A DNA stretch of 64,000 bases from Ustulina deusta (taxonomy: Eukaryota > Ascomycota > Sordariomycetes > Xylariales > Xylariaceae): assembly GCA_023159155.1 (NCBI GenBank), contig JAJNNX010000024.1, forward strand, positions 62,001-126,000, read 5' to 3'. A program made the position numbers and the translations under genes. The notes under the pieces are model-generated. The model searched no databases and was not told the origin of the DNA. It worked only from the letters and a program-made list of their open reading frames with translations. Below, in pieces: positions 11,114-24,517 of the stretch. Position 1 is the stretch's first letter, and every line of letters begins with the position of its first letter.

Positions 11114-13439
11114 CCATTATATATACATATAATAACACGCGAAAACTGCACCAAGATCGAAATACTCATGCTAGACGCTAATCAAGCCTTGCTTCTGACA
11201 GTACTTTGACTCTGTCCACAGGATAAAATTTATGTTATATAGTCCGAATCAGATTATCGCGTGTCGGAGGGAGGCTACATTGTGCGGGCGGTCTTTCTGC
11301 CATGGCTTGACATATACGTCCAGGGTTATCGGGAGATTTGGGCCCAATAATCCGGGTGAGTTTGGGGTGAGCCGCCGCTCGCCCATGTGCTGCTTAGTTA
11401 GCTATGTCTCGTGTGTCATCCCGCCATGCCTGTGGAACCTGCGCTGCCCGGCATAAGGTGGTTTGTAATGACTGTAGGCGTTGGCAAAATATTGCACTGA
11501 CGTCAGGATTGTATTTCCAAGGAAACGCGACACTCCCCTTTGCTGTCATGACAAATCGCTTGATGTAGGTATATATAGATAGAGGAAAGAACATCTTGGC
11601 AGACACTTGTAACCTAGCTTCCCTGTCTTTCCAAACATACGAAATATTAAGTGTGGTGGGCGTGCTGAGGGTATTAACAGCCATCGATCAAGGGATTGAG
11701 TCGTAGATATGGAAGTCGAAGGCACCATCTTGGTTGGAGCTTGTGAGATAAAGGGCTAGAATGAGTTCTGTGGATAATGATTATCCGCTGTTGTTCTTGT
11801 CTATAGCACTGAGGACTTATTCCCTTCTTTTCCCGTCCCAAAGAAGCTGTTGGCTGTTCATTCTAAGCATCAACTCCTTGTCCATAGACCGTAAGACTCA
11901 ATCTCTACATTGTTGTTCAGAAGTAAAGAAAGCCGCAGAGTATATAAACAGAAGATAAATACCAAGTTTCCCCTCGCGTCCCAAACCAATTCCTCTTGTC
12001 CTCTCTTTACCAACCTCGATCACCGGCCTTGTCTTCATCATACTCTATCTAGCCCCCCATCATAGTATTGATTTCACTGTCGCCGTTGTCCGGCCCAGGA
12101 CCTGCTATCTTGAGTTGGACAGTCAACCAACCATCTCCCTGTTTCCCTTGATCCGCGGGCGGCGAGTCCTGAGCCCACGCTCTCCACTGATGTAGCCTCA
12201 AAGCAGCATAGATGCCGAAGTTGATCTGTCAAGCCACCTGCCATACCCTCCTTTGTATCTTCTCTAGTCAGATCTCCTCTTCAATATTACCTGATTATCT
12301 CCAACTAACACAGGAAAATTTCACCCTTCACCAACTGCCACCGCCTCAGAGCCATTGACGCAGCCATTCAATGACCCGCAATTGTTCGTGGAGAACTGGC
12401 GTTCATCATAGGCCACGCAGAGAGGTGAGGAACCCCAGTGATTAATTAAACGTTACGACCTTCCGAGCCGCGGCTGTGAGGAAAGGACTATATGAGGGAG
12501 TTGCCCATAATGTCAGCTTCGGCTGACACCTCCGGTTGTGTTAGGAACCATCACGAGCTGCAGGTCAAATGGCCTCAGTTTCTAGGGCATGTCGAGGCGA
12601 ACGTCACCAGCAGCGAACGGTAGCGCCTCTATGCCATCATCACTGGCCAACAAGACCTGCGTCTCTTGTATCGGCGTTGACATCTGCGTCGAATGTCAGT
12701 CAGCTGGGGTTCACAACGCAGAATATGTAGCGTCGAGGCTAATTTTCGAAGAGAGGGTTTGTTCGTGGTGGAGGTAGTCGACCGGGAATGATTACCGAGG
12801 AGATTGTACGGGATGTCAATTGCTAGAGCGGTCCGATCGAATATGCATGAGGTGTGTAGAAGTATGATGGCGGCGATACGGGAAGCGTGGTTCGAGGCCT
12901 AACTAGTTAAATTACCCTATATTCTGAGAAAATATTCTCCCTGAAGAAGAAAAGAAAAAAAAGAAAAACTACTCTGTGCATGCCAGTTGACTGCAATATA
13001 CAGACAGATTGTATGGCCAGTGCGTAGTCCGCCCATTGTGCTATTCAAGTGCTTTGTTCCCATTGCTGTAGTCCCATGCAGCGGGCGCACGGGCCACCCA
13101 AGTGGTATGTACCATTCCGACATGGTGGCTAAGCTAAGCCGCAGTTCCAGTCAGATTTAGTTGACATCAGCCAATCTGGTCAAAAGCGATTGAATGTTTG
13201 CGGGCATGCGAGGAGTGGCTATGTGGCCAGTGCTATAGCCTATAAGGCGCGATAACGGTGGCCCGTATTTAATTGAGCAAAATATCCGTAAGTCGCTGTG
13301 TAAACTGAAATCTAACCGTTTGTAACCTGAGCTGTACAACGAGCCGATGAGGTCCTGAGACTTTATTAGTCTTCTCCTGATGTGGTGACTGCGAGAGGGC
13401 TGTGCGAGGTGACTAACCGCTAAAATGAAGATCTCCATG
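11114..13439. other. Intergenic region with a promoter-like stretch but no gene found
   Basis: A TATATAAA motif at 11941-11948 is followed by about 250 bp of CT-rich, leader-like sequence, the arrangement seen at fungal promoters. I could not find an intact reading frame downstream; the 62-codon frame at 12589 has no recognisable domain. Either a non-coding or decayed transcription unit, or chance. Confidence 0.35.
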
Positions 13440-14100
13440 TCCCTCAACCGCATGGGGGCATAACATTAATAGAAGTTCATTTAAAGCTACTAAATAGTTT
13501 GCGTTTATTATTTTTAATCAGCTTAGCTCCTTATATCTATCTCTAGAAACTTAATAGGTAGAATTACCTAGTTACTTACATATAAAGTAAGCTGCTTTAG
13601 TTTAGAACAAGTTGCTACAAGCAGCGTTACAGAGGTATTTATTTGTATCTAATTAAGGATCTTAATATTTCAGCTATGCAAGCAGTTACCAATATTTTCT
13701 TTTATATGCAGTAAATACTAAAAGTTACAGAAACGAAGCTTTTAGATGGTAGTTAATGGTAGCCTTTAAGTCGCGGAGCTATTTTAGGACATGTGTGGCT
13801 TTGAGACTTTTGCGACTAAACTTGATTAAAATATTAGATCGGGAAAAAGCTAGTATTAGGGTATCAATATAGAAGAGGTTATTCTTAGGCTTAACTTTTA
13901 ACAATAACGTTGTTTTCTGTTTCGTTGGCTTTATTCCTAAAAGCCCCTTGATTATTTTTAGGAACAGATGAACAGATCTATTGGAGTGCCGGAAACCCCC
14001 AAGATCGATGATCTTTTTCACTACCTCTTGGTTTAACAAGTGCTCTTGCTATAATAACTGGCATCGCGGCAACTCACGTTTATCTAAAGCATTGTGAAAC
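13440..14100 (-). repeat. AT-rich stretch, possible decayed transposon
   Basis: Composition shifts to AT-rich with many TTTA/TAAA runs, unlike the flanks. A lysine/leucine-rich 86-codon minus-strand frame (13779-14039) runs through it but I recognise no domain. Compared with the large blocks to the right it is only mildly mutated, which suggests a partly RIP-affected fragment of a mobile element. Confidence 0.3.
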
Positions 14101-14460
14101 ATTAATTGGGGGTGTGACGCTCAGGTGGCTGCTTTCTTTTGCTATTAATACTTTATCGTTCTGAGGGGCAGTGCTTTAAAGATCGACAACATGCAATGAT
14201 GGTTTCGTAATAAAATATGCAAGCTGTCGGTTAGCGAGCTAATATAAGTAGCTTACATACGTCACGTTTGGCCCCCTCCGGAGCCAAGGCACCTTTGCAT
14301 TCTCTCGTAATCACTAGTTTGCCTAACCAGCAGTCATGATAAATCTTACGTATCATGTTATCTGAAAGCCTATCCCTTTTGAAATTCTCAACCGGCTCCT
14401 ATTATATAACTCTCCTCAACTATTTTCAAGGTGATTCTATTCAGCCCCAACGGACTCATT

Positions 14461-16684
14461 ATGACATTCCGTGAGAAATACCCAGGATGGAGACTGGGTG
14501 GTCTCATTCTATCGATCCTATCAGTCGTTGTTACTGTGGGTCTCTTGGTGGCCTTGGTGGTATTCTCCAAGCTCTCGGACTTCGGTAGCTCGCATGTGGT
14601 GTTCGAAGGGTCATGCGATTCCGTGTCCTCGATGAGTATTGGGATACAATTCGCCATCAACGTTATTTCAACTACCATACTCGCATCATCCAATTTTTTC
14701 ATGCAAGTGATCGCTGCTCCGACCCGCCGAGATGTTGACAAAGCTCACGGTAAACGGAAATCAATGGAAATCGGTGTTTTGTCTCTCAGTAATCTGTCAT
14801 CCATCCCTGGTCTCAAGGTTACCCTATTCTTGATTTTAGGGCTAAGTTCGGTACCCATTCATCTCTTTTTCAACAGCCTCATTTTAGAATCAAGCACCTC
14901 AACCGATGCCCTCATCTTTCTGGCTGCAGAAACATTCTTGAAAGGGGAACAGCAATTCTCATCACCGGGGATTGTTGTATCTGAAACAATAAATATTACC
15001 ACCGATAAAGAACGGTTGCAAGTAACTCTGAACGACATCAGCGAATCTGTGCAACAAGACACGTCAAATTGGCAACGGATTAGTGTGGATGAATGCCATT
15101 CGCGGTATAACAGCTCTAAAGAACCTCTCGTCAACTATCGACATGCTATCATGATCGTCACAGACCCTAGACAAAATTCAACATCGGGTTGGGTCAATAA
15201 CAACGATCACGCTGTAGTGACATCCGCTGACGCATCGGCAAATTCTATTTGGACAACAGCCTATTTGCTACGCGGCGATCCAATCTTCTCGAACAACACT
15301 ATACTTCAGCCCAATGGAACAAGGACTCAAAGCAATGATAGCAATGCTCTAGCAAGCGTTATTGATCTGAAAGGCACTTCCTTGATATCCAGTGAAGTAC
15401 TCTTCAACGGAACATTTGGGCCTCTAGAGGCGGAATATTGCGTCTCAGAGAAATACAGTAGAGACTGCAAACTGGTCCTACAACTGAATATTCTTACTAT
15501 TGTGTGCAGCATCTGTGTCCTAAAATCTTCCGTGGAACTTATCTGGATGGTGGCAAGCCGACACCACCGACCTTTGATTACTCCTGGCGATTCTATCTGT
15601 TCGTTTATTATGATCCCGGATAAAACCACTGCTGGCCTATGCACCTACGAACGGAGAGATTTCTCATCCTTACGAGGGAAATATTGGAGAGATCCTTATA
15701 CCAAATCGACGTCACCACGGACACTGAATCCTGACAAGAGGGTTTTGGGATCTGCCGTGCCAAGGGAGGTATGGACATTGCACACTACAACGTGTGCAAT
15801 CGTCCTGGGAGTCATATCATTATATTTCTTTGCTAATCCCCATCCGAACTTGTGAGTGCCTACCTTTCCTCGGCTGGCAGAAATCGACTAATTTTAACGA
15901 CTTGCTTAGTAACGCGTCCAACTTTGGACGAAATATCCAAAATCCAATTTTTCTCAACCACATAGACACAGGCAATTCCGGTGGCGGAACATCAAGCCTG
16001 CTCGCCACTACTTTCATAGTCAACCTGCCCCAACTTATATTATCCATCTATTACGTAACCTTTAACTCCATATTCACCTATCTTGTCACGGAACTGGAAT
16101 GGGCATCGTATGGCACAGCGTACAAGACCTTGCGGGTAACGGACAAGAAAGGAGCACAGCGTTCTACTCACCGTCTCCAACTCCCTTATCGCTATTCGGT
16201 GCCATTGTTACTAAGTAGCACTCTATCCCATTGGCTCTATTCAAAGAGCACCTACGTCGCCATCTATGACGGTCACGATGGCTATTTTCCCTATGAATCT
16301 ATACCGGACTATGGTTTCAACGGCATTCAGGTATCGCCGTCGGCTCTCCTCATCTCGATAATCCTGACCTTTGTGGTAGTACCACTTCCTTTCCTGTTTG
16401 CTCTCAGGCCACGGCCAAGTGCAATGGTGGTGGGTGGAACATGTTCAGCCGTGATATCGGCGGCATGCCATAGTGTTGCTCCAGGTTGCAAGTATAACCC
16501 ACCTCGTATTATGGGGGAGATTTTCCCAGTCAATACAGACGTGCGCATACTAGATTCTGGTACCCAGGAAGAACTTGAAGATGCTCATCAAGAGAACCAC
16601 AAAAGTACAGGGACCGGTACTGACAATAACTGTTGGAATGTGGAGATTAAGTACATTCTATCCTCTGACTATATGTATTACTAG
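14461..16684 (+). pseudogene. DUF6536 membrane protein gene, 5' part (interrupted by a retrotransposon)
   Basis: Exons 14461-15851 and 15910-16630, with a 58-bp GT-AG intron, encode the first 704 residues. The N-terminal DUF6536 region has a membrane helix at about residues 12-36, the conserved segment around VFEGSC (47-52), further helices at about 60-84 and 117-141, and the motif QVIAAPTRRDVDKAH (82-96). Later segments include LQLPYR and SAVISAACH, typical of the family's C-terminal half. The start is the first ATG (14461); a GTG ten codons upstream lengthens the frame but is not a eukaryotic start. At 16631 a copia LTR begins, and the frame runs 17 codons into it to a TAG at 16682. The gene's own 3' end is at 37601-37972. 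Function of the family is unknown; it is probably an integral membrane protein. Confidence 0.85.
16626..16630. repeat. Target-site duplication ATAAC, left copy (copia-A)
   Basis: Five bases of the DUF6536 coding sequence directly before the LTR start TGTTGG. The identical ATAAC follows the right LTR at 37596-37600. Confidence 0.92.
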
Positions 16685-16780
16685 ATTCCCCCGGACCTTT
16701 GGTCTTTAATTCTTTTTTCTAATTATCCTAAATATATAAGATATTTTGTTTATTTGTATATATATTTATTTATTTTAATA
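16631..16780 (+). repeat. Copia-A left LTR (150 bp)
   Basis: It starts TGTTGGAATGTGG and ends TTTTAATA, where the expected terminal CA has become TA. Its first 90 bases are much less mutated than its last 60. Confidence 0.9.
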
Positions 16781-16846
16781 GGTTATAAGCTTAAAATAGC
16801 TTATTTGTATTATTTTTAATATAAATATTATTTAATAGTTTTGTTT

Positions 16847-17024
16847 TGTTATGCCTGGCATACTAGGACCGGTGCACACTTACTATATATACATACTATG
16901 TTTGCACCCACTTTAATAGAGAATCTTTTTTTATAAGCTTTAGTTTTATAAACTAACCTTACTAAATATATAATTTATCTTTTTATATATTGTACCTGAC
17001 TTTGTAAACTTTTTATTTATAACA
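16847..17024 (+). repeat. Gypsy-B left LTR
   Basis: It begins TGTTATGCCTGGCATACTAG and ends TTATAACA. It aligns base for base with the right copy at 24339-24517 apart from transitions and one or two indels. Confidence 0.9.
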
Positions 17025-19739
17025 ATTTTAAAGCTTTTTTTTAAGGTTACTTATAATATATTTGTATAATAGCTTTTAAAAAACCTGGATTATTAACTAG
17101 ATTAATGTTTTTTAAAAAAAACAAATTAGCTATAAATAGCTAACAAAGCTATACTAATTTTTTTTTAAATAAAAATTAAAAATTAAAACTTAGTAGTAGT
17201 TTAATATTTAGTTACTAAAATAATAATAATATTTTATAACTTAAAAGTGCTAACTAATTTTTATTATAACAAAATATTTAGTTTAAAATAGAACTTAAAA
17301 AAATAAGTAAATAGCTAAAAAAATAAAAATAATTTGTTTTTAGATCGAAAGGATTTTGATTTATAAGCGTATATAAATTAATATTAAAATAAAAATTTAA
17401 AAAATATAAGCATTAAAAAAAAGCTAGAGATCTAGAAAACTTTAAATTTTTTAATTTTTTAAATTTTTTTTATACTTTTTATTTAGAACGTAAAAGTTAG
17501 TACTAAAAACAATATAACTTTTTTAATTTTAGCTTATTATTTACTTTTTTATTTTTATTATTATTATTTAATAAGTTAGATTTAAGTAGTTCTAACTATT
17601 AATTATTTTATTATTATAAATATTATAATAATAATAAAAAGTTAAACATTAATTTTAATTATTTTTTAAAATTTAAATATTTTTTGTTTATTATATAGTT
17701 TATTTATAATTAATAAATTAAATAAATTAAAAAACTAAAATTTATATTTAGAAATTTATAAAAAAAGTTCTAATAAGCTTAGATTTAAATTATTTATATA
17801 GTTAGCAAAATAGACTAGGATTATAAAAACTAGTATTAAGTTTTTTTAAAAAAAAAAGCACGCTAAGATTGCTTTTTTTATAAATCTAATTAAAAAACTT
17901 TTATTAATTAAATTAAGACTTTAATTTACTAATTAATTTTTTTTGTTATAAATATTAGCTAATAATTAAAAAAAGCTTAATAATAAGCTAATTAAAACTT
18001 TAAAATATTTAATTAATATTTGTTTTAAATTAAGATTTAAAAAAAATAACAAAGCAATAATAAAAAAGCTATATTATATTACTAAAAATTAACTAATCTG
18101 CTTTAATAAAAAATTATAAATTTTAATAATTTATTATTTTAAAAAAGATTAATAATAATAAATATAGTATAGTATTATTAAAAACTAATAATTTTTGTTT
18201 TTAAAACTATAAAGCTTTAATAAAAACTTTTATGTTTAAATATTAACCGAACTAATATTAATAAATTTTAAAATTAATAATAATACTAAAGCTTTTTTAA
18301 ACAAAAATATTTTAATAATAAAGATTATTTTTGTTAAAACTAAAAGTATTATAATATAGTTCGGAGCTAAAATAATTATTAGTATTATAACTAGTTAAAA
18401 TAATTTTATTTAAATTAGTAACTTTTTAATAATTATATATTTAGAAAATTATTATTTTTTAAATATTTTAGCTAATATATTTTTAATATATTTTAAAAAT
18501 AGCTATAAAATAACTTTAATAATTACTTAAAACAAAATAGTAATACTTAGAACTTTTTTTGTTTTAATTATAAAAAAACAAGTTATATTAGTTATAATTA
18601 TAAAGAATTTAACTAGTAATACTTATTAAAAAATTAAAAATATTAGATTTAAAAAATTTAATTAAATTAAAAATAAAAAAACTTTAATATATTTTATTAT
18701 TTATAAAAAAATAACTATTATTTGGACTAAAATTATTTATATAATTTTTTAATATATTTTAATAAATATTTAAATAATAATTAAAAAAATAAAAAATAAT
18801 TTTAGTTTTAGTTATAAAGCTTAAGCTAAAATTATAGCTTTTTATATTTGTTTTGTATTAATTTTATGTTTTATATAATATTTATTTTATTAGTTTAAAA
18901 ATTTTTTTATTAAAAATATTTATTAATTTAAATTTTTATGCTAAATATAATTATATTAGTTATATTTTTATTTTATATAATAAACTAAAAAAAGCTTTAT
19001 TTTATATTTATGTTTTATAATATATTGCTAGAAATAGATTTTTTAGTTATAATACTTATTAGATTATTTATAAACTTATTAATAATTATAAAATAACTTA
19101 AAAATTTTAGTATATTTATATTATTATTAACTGAAATAATCGGTTAAAAAAAAATTTAGTGCTTTTTTTTTAAATTATACTAAAAAACTAAAAAATTATA
19201 CTTAATTTAAGTTTAAATTGCTAGTTTTATAGCTTAAAACTTAAGTATTTTAAGTTAGTTATAGTTTATTAATTTACTAAGGCTTATAAAAATAAAAAAT
19301 ATTGCTAAGCTATTATATATTTTTTTAAACTTTTTTAGTTAAAAAAATTAAAAACTAAAAAAAATTATATTAGTTTTAAAAATATTTTATTAAAATTTTA
19401 TAACTTAGCTAATTTTTTTAATACTAATAAAACTAGCATTTTTTTATACTTTAAACAAAAAAACTTAATAATTAATTTATAAAATAATATTATAATATTT
19501 TATTATTTTATTTATTTATTAGTTTAAAACAAACTTAAAAAACTTTAAAAATAGTTTATAGAAATAATAACTAACAAAAAAATATAAAAATCTAAAAGCT
19601 TAGCTAGAGCTTTTATTTTATTTGTTTTTAAAAAAAATAAAAATTTAAAACTATATATAAACTATAAAAAATTTAATTATATTATATAAAAAAATTGCTA
19701 TATTTTTATTTTTATTTTAGAATTAATAAATAGATTTAT

Positions 19740-22410
19740 ATATGCTAAAATATTTATTAAGATTAATTTTAAAAACGCTTATTATTATATCTAAATTAAA
19801 AAAAAAAATAAATAAAAAATAGCTTTTTATATACATTATAGCTATTATAAATTTTTAGTTATATTTATAAGTTTATATAATATTTTTATTATTTTTTAGA
19901 AGTATATATATAAAACATTTAATAATATTTTAAATATATTTTATATTATATATTTAGATAATATTTTTATATTTTTTATAAACAAAAAATCTTATATAAA
20001 ATATATTTAAAAAATTATTAAAAAAATTTAAAATATTAAGCTATATATTAAGCTTTTAAAATATTAGTTCTATTAAAAAAAACTTAAATTTTTTAAATAT
20101 ATTATATTTAATTAAAATATTAAAATAAACTTTAATTATATTAATATAATTAAATAATAACTATTTTTTAGTTTTTATTATAAATTATAATAATTTTTAA
20201 AGTTTTATAATTTTTACTAGCGCTTTATTAAAAAATATTTTTAGGTTGCTGCTTTTTTAACTTAGTATTTTTAAAAAAATATAACTAGAACAAAAAAAAA
20301 TTAAATTTTTTTAGACTATTTTATAATAAAAACTTTTAAAAAGCTTTAAGATTTATTTAAAAAAGCTATTTTTTTTATATATTTTAATTCTAAAAAGCAA
20401 ATATTAATAAAAACTAATTTTTTTAAAGTAGCGCTAGCAAAAAACTTTTTTTAAAAAAATAGTTAAAATAAATAATATTTTATTATATTTTATTTTTATA
20501 AGTTTACTAATACAAAATTAAATTATAAAACCTTAAATTAAAAAATGTTTATAATTATAAAATATTTTAAGTATTAATAGTATTATTTTTAAAAAAATAA
20601 ATTATTAATCGAAATATTAACTAATTATAATAATTTTTAAATATTTATAAAAACTTTAAAGCTAAATAAAAAGCAAACTTATTAGTATATATATTTAATT
20701 TTTTTTGATTTTATTATTAAATATAAGTAAAGCAAATAAAATAGAGCTAATTTTTTATTGCGCTAACCTAATTATATAAATAATTTGTTTTAAAATATTA
20801 ATTTTTTTTTAATATTAAAAAAAGAAAATTGTAGTAATATAAACTAAGATTTCTAATAAGTATTTAAAAATACTAGTAAGCAAAATATATACTGTTTAAC
20901 TTTTTAAAAAAAGAACTATTTTTATATAAGTAATTATATATATATAAGCATAAATAGCTATAAGTAATAAAAACTTTTAAAATTTAGATATATTATAAAG
21001 TTTATAAAATATAATTTAAAATATTTAATAAAAAAACCTTAAATATAAATTAATTAAAAAACGTATTAATATTAGAAAACTTATAAACTTTTAATAAATA
21101 ATTAAAAGATTTTTTTTATATTATAAAAATAAAGTTTATATTTTTTTTAAAAAATCTATTTATTTTTAGTTTATTAAATTATATTATAATAATTTATTAG
21201 TAAAGCACTTTAAATAAAAACGTACGTTTGAACTATTATAGCACAAATTTTTTTAGCTAAAAATAAAAACAAAATATTAATAATTATATAAATAATTATA
21301 TAATATACTTTAGATTAAAAATAAAATATTACCAAAAATATAGCAAACTTAATATTTTATTTATATTTTTAGCTTTTATATAAAAACTATTTATAAACTT
21401 TATAGTTAGACTGCTTTTAATTTTTTATAAAAATTATTAAGTTAATTATATTTTAGTAATTATTAATAGATTTACTAAATTAATATATTTATTTTTTATT
21501 AATATTAAAATAACTTTAATATAGTTTGCTACTTTATTTTATTAAAAAATTAAATATATTTATAAAAGTTTTATAAATATTGTATTAAATTATAGCTCTT
21601 TTTTTACTAGTTATTTCTAGTTAAACTTATATTATTACTTTAAAATTAAAAAAAAATATTTGGTTATATTTTATTTTAGAACTAATAAGTAAATAAAATA
21701 TATAAATTAAATAATTAAAAACTATTTTAAATGCTTTATTAATAATAAATAAACTAATTAGCTATAATTATTTTTTTAAATATATTTTATAATTAATTTA
21801 GCTATTAATAATATAACTAGCAAGTTACTTTTTAAAGCCCTATATAGCTATATATTAAAGTTTAGACTATTTATTAAAAATAACTTTATTTTAAAAGGGG
21901 TGCTAACAATATAGAAATAATTATAAAAATTATAAACTATTAAAAATAATTAAAAAAATTAGTAATAAATTATAATCAAAAAGTATTAAAAATACTATAA
22001 TATTAAATATAAACTTATAATTTATAAAGTTAGAAATATAGTAATATTATCTATAAAAAACTTAAGTTTTAAATATTTTAAACTTATATTTAAATTTATT
22101 AGCTTATTTTAGATCTTTAGCTATATTAGATTGTAGGCGTATTATTTTATATTTTTAGTACAATATATCTATTTTTATAATATTTTTTTTATTTAATTAT
22201 TTAAACTTTAAAAAGCTAATATTATATATAATTTATTTATGCTAAACTTTATAAATAACTTAAATAAATAAAAAATAAAAAATATAATAGTAAAACAAAT
22301 ATATAACTATAAATTATATTATAAAGTTAAATAAAAAAGCTAGCTAACTAAATATAACTAATAAGTATTAGCTACTAATATTATAGTACTTAAAATAATA
22401 CGAACTTTTA
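19740..22410 (+). pseudogene. Gypsy-B pol relic (RT, integrase, chromodomain)
   Basis: Reading through stops in the + frames recovers the order RT, RNase H interval, integrase zinc finger, integrase core, chromodomain, which defines Ty3/gypsy chromoviruses. Changes are almost all G-to-A or C-to-T, for example the second Asp of the RT DD box reading as Asn. No intact frame remains. Confidence 0.8.
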
Positions 22411-22449
22411 AATAATAATAAAATTACTAAAAAAAAAAAAACTTCTAAC

Positions 22450-23867
22450 CTAACAATTTATGCCTAAACTAGTTATAAAAAAAAATTAATTAATTTTATT
22501 TTTATTTAAAAATATTTTACTTTATTATTTAAGAATTTATTACTTTTATAATTATATTAGCCCAAAACTTTAGCAAATTAACAAAAACAAACCTATAAAT
22601 ATTTATATAGTTAGAATTAAACTAACTATTTTAAATATTTAATCTATGCTTTATTATTAAGCTATATATAAACTATTTCTAAAATTAAATTTTATTAAAA
22701 TAAGTAATATTTATATTAGCTATATTAGCTAATCTAGTAGTCCAAATAATTTAATTAGTAGCGCTTACTATTATTTTTTATATTTTTAATATAAAACAAC
22801 AAATAGCTAATATTTATAGTATATAATTATAATTTTTAAATTAAAAGCATAAAATATTTTTATAAAAATATGCTTAGCATTAAACTAGCGTTTAATTATA
22901 TTAAATAACTTTATGAACTAAAGGTAAATAAAAGTACTTATAGCGTTAAAAAAGATATATATTATTACTTAAAATAGTATGTTTTTTTATTATATTATTA
23001 TTTAAGTATATATAGCATAAGTATTTTAAACTTATATAAATAATTAATAAATATATTACAAAATAAAAATAAAACTATTTATTTTTAAATTGCTTAAAAT
23101 ATTAGTAATTTTAAACTAGAAGTAATAAGTTATTATAAAGCAGTAGAATATTTTTAGCAAATAAAATTAAATATTAGCAAATTACTAATAAAACTTTAGG
23201 AATGCTTACTAAATATTTAAGCTTATTTTATTTATAATTTTATAGCTATTTTTATTTAATTTAAAATTAAAAAACTAGCAAAACTAATTTAATAATTTAT
23301 TTATATAAACTATATTAAAAAATATTAAGCTTAAAACTTAATTATATAATATATTTAAGTTAGTAAAAATATTAATATAAAACAAATATAATTATATTTA
23401 TTAGTTCGTATATTTTTTTGCTTTTTTAGTATTTATTACAAAAAAAAGCTTTTGTTTTTTTTATTATATAAACAACTTAAATAAGCTAGCTAAAATTAGG
23501 CTAAGCCTTATTATAAATACTGCTAAAATAATATTAATATATATATATTTTATAAACTAGATCTTTAGTAGTTTTATACTTATATATTTTATTTTTAATA
23601 TATATATTTTGCTTATATATATAATATTTATAGTTATAATAATTATAGCTATTAATTACTTTTTAATAAGCTTTATGCTAAAAGCAATAGTTTTAGTAAA
23701 TAATAAAAAGCTTATTATTTAAAAAAAAAGTAATAGAGTTAATATTAAATATAGTAATGCTAGCATAAAAAAAAAAAAAAAAAAAAATAAAAAAAGTGCA
23801 GAAAAAGTAAGAAATAATAGCAGCAAAGTAAAGAAGTAGCTAAAACTAACTAAAATAATAGCAGTAG

Positions 23868-23909
<42 letters not shown>

Positions 23910-24338
23910 CTAGGCTAAAATATTTATATAAAACTAGATTAGCTTTATAAACAATTTATATATAGCTTATGCTTAAATTACTAATATTAAAATTTACTAT
24001 ATACTTAAATATATAATATATATATATATTATACTATATATATTTTAAAACTTCTAATTAATAATACTATATAAATACTAAAATATTTATATTAATAATA
24101 ATAATAATATTATATATTACTAATATAATAAAAGTACTTATATACTTATATTTATAAATATTTAATTAATTATATTATATTAATTATATATATATTACTT
24201 TAATTTTATATAAACTTTATACTTAAATTACTTCTTATTTATATATATATATACTACCTACCTATATTATACATTTTATATTTTATATACTTATATATAT
24301 TAGGTTAAAAATAACCTGACTAAAAAAAAAAGGATAGT
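22450..24338. other. Unassigned 3' interval of gypsy-B with long A tracts
   Basis: About 1.9 kb of AT-rich sequence lies between the chromodomain and the right LTR. It has two long A tracts (23768-23788 and about 23869-23907) and no domain I can read on either strand. It could be an extra 3' region of this family or a further undetected nested fragment. Confidence 0.5.
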
Positions 24339-24517
24339 TGTTATGCCTAGCATACTAGAACCGGTATATATTTACTATATATATATACTATATCTGCACC
24401 TACTTTAATAAAAAATCTTCTTTCTATAAGTTTTAGTCTTATAAACTAACCTTACTAAATATATAATTTATCTTTTTATATATTATATTTGATCTTATGA
24501 ACTTCCTATTTATAATA
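24339..24517 (+). repeat. Gypsy-B right LTR
   Basis: It starts TGTTATGCCTAGCATACTAG and ends TATAATA (CA to TA). TGTTT, the target duplication, follows at once. Confidence 0.9.

Larger units (their letters stand above)
16847..24517 (+). mobile_element. Gypsy-B: Ty3/gypsy chromovirus nested in the copia-A leader, RIP-mutated
   Basis: It is 7.7 kb long with LTRs at 16847-17024 and 24339-24517 (start TGTTATGCC, end ATAACA or its TA form) and target duplication TGTTT at 16842-16846 and 24518-24522. Degenerate + strand pol is readable in order: reverse transcriptase (KINLKNAYY at about 19758 and a mutated DD box, YLDN, near 19955), the integrase zinc-finger region (KRTFELL near 21220), the integrase core (about 21390-21720, INRFTK) and a C-terminal chromodomain (about 22265-22410, KLYYKVK). 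Stops throughout mean it is dead. The 1.9 kb after the chromodomain is not explained by a standard gypsy layout. Confidence 0.9.

Noticed and set aside
14431..14460. Possible upstream start of the DUF6536 gene
   Set aside because: The upstream codon is GTG; the first ATG in frame is 14461, directly before the conserved N-terminal region.
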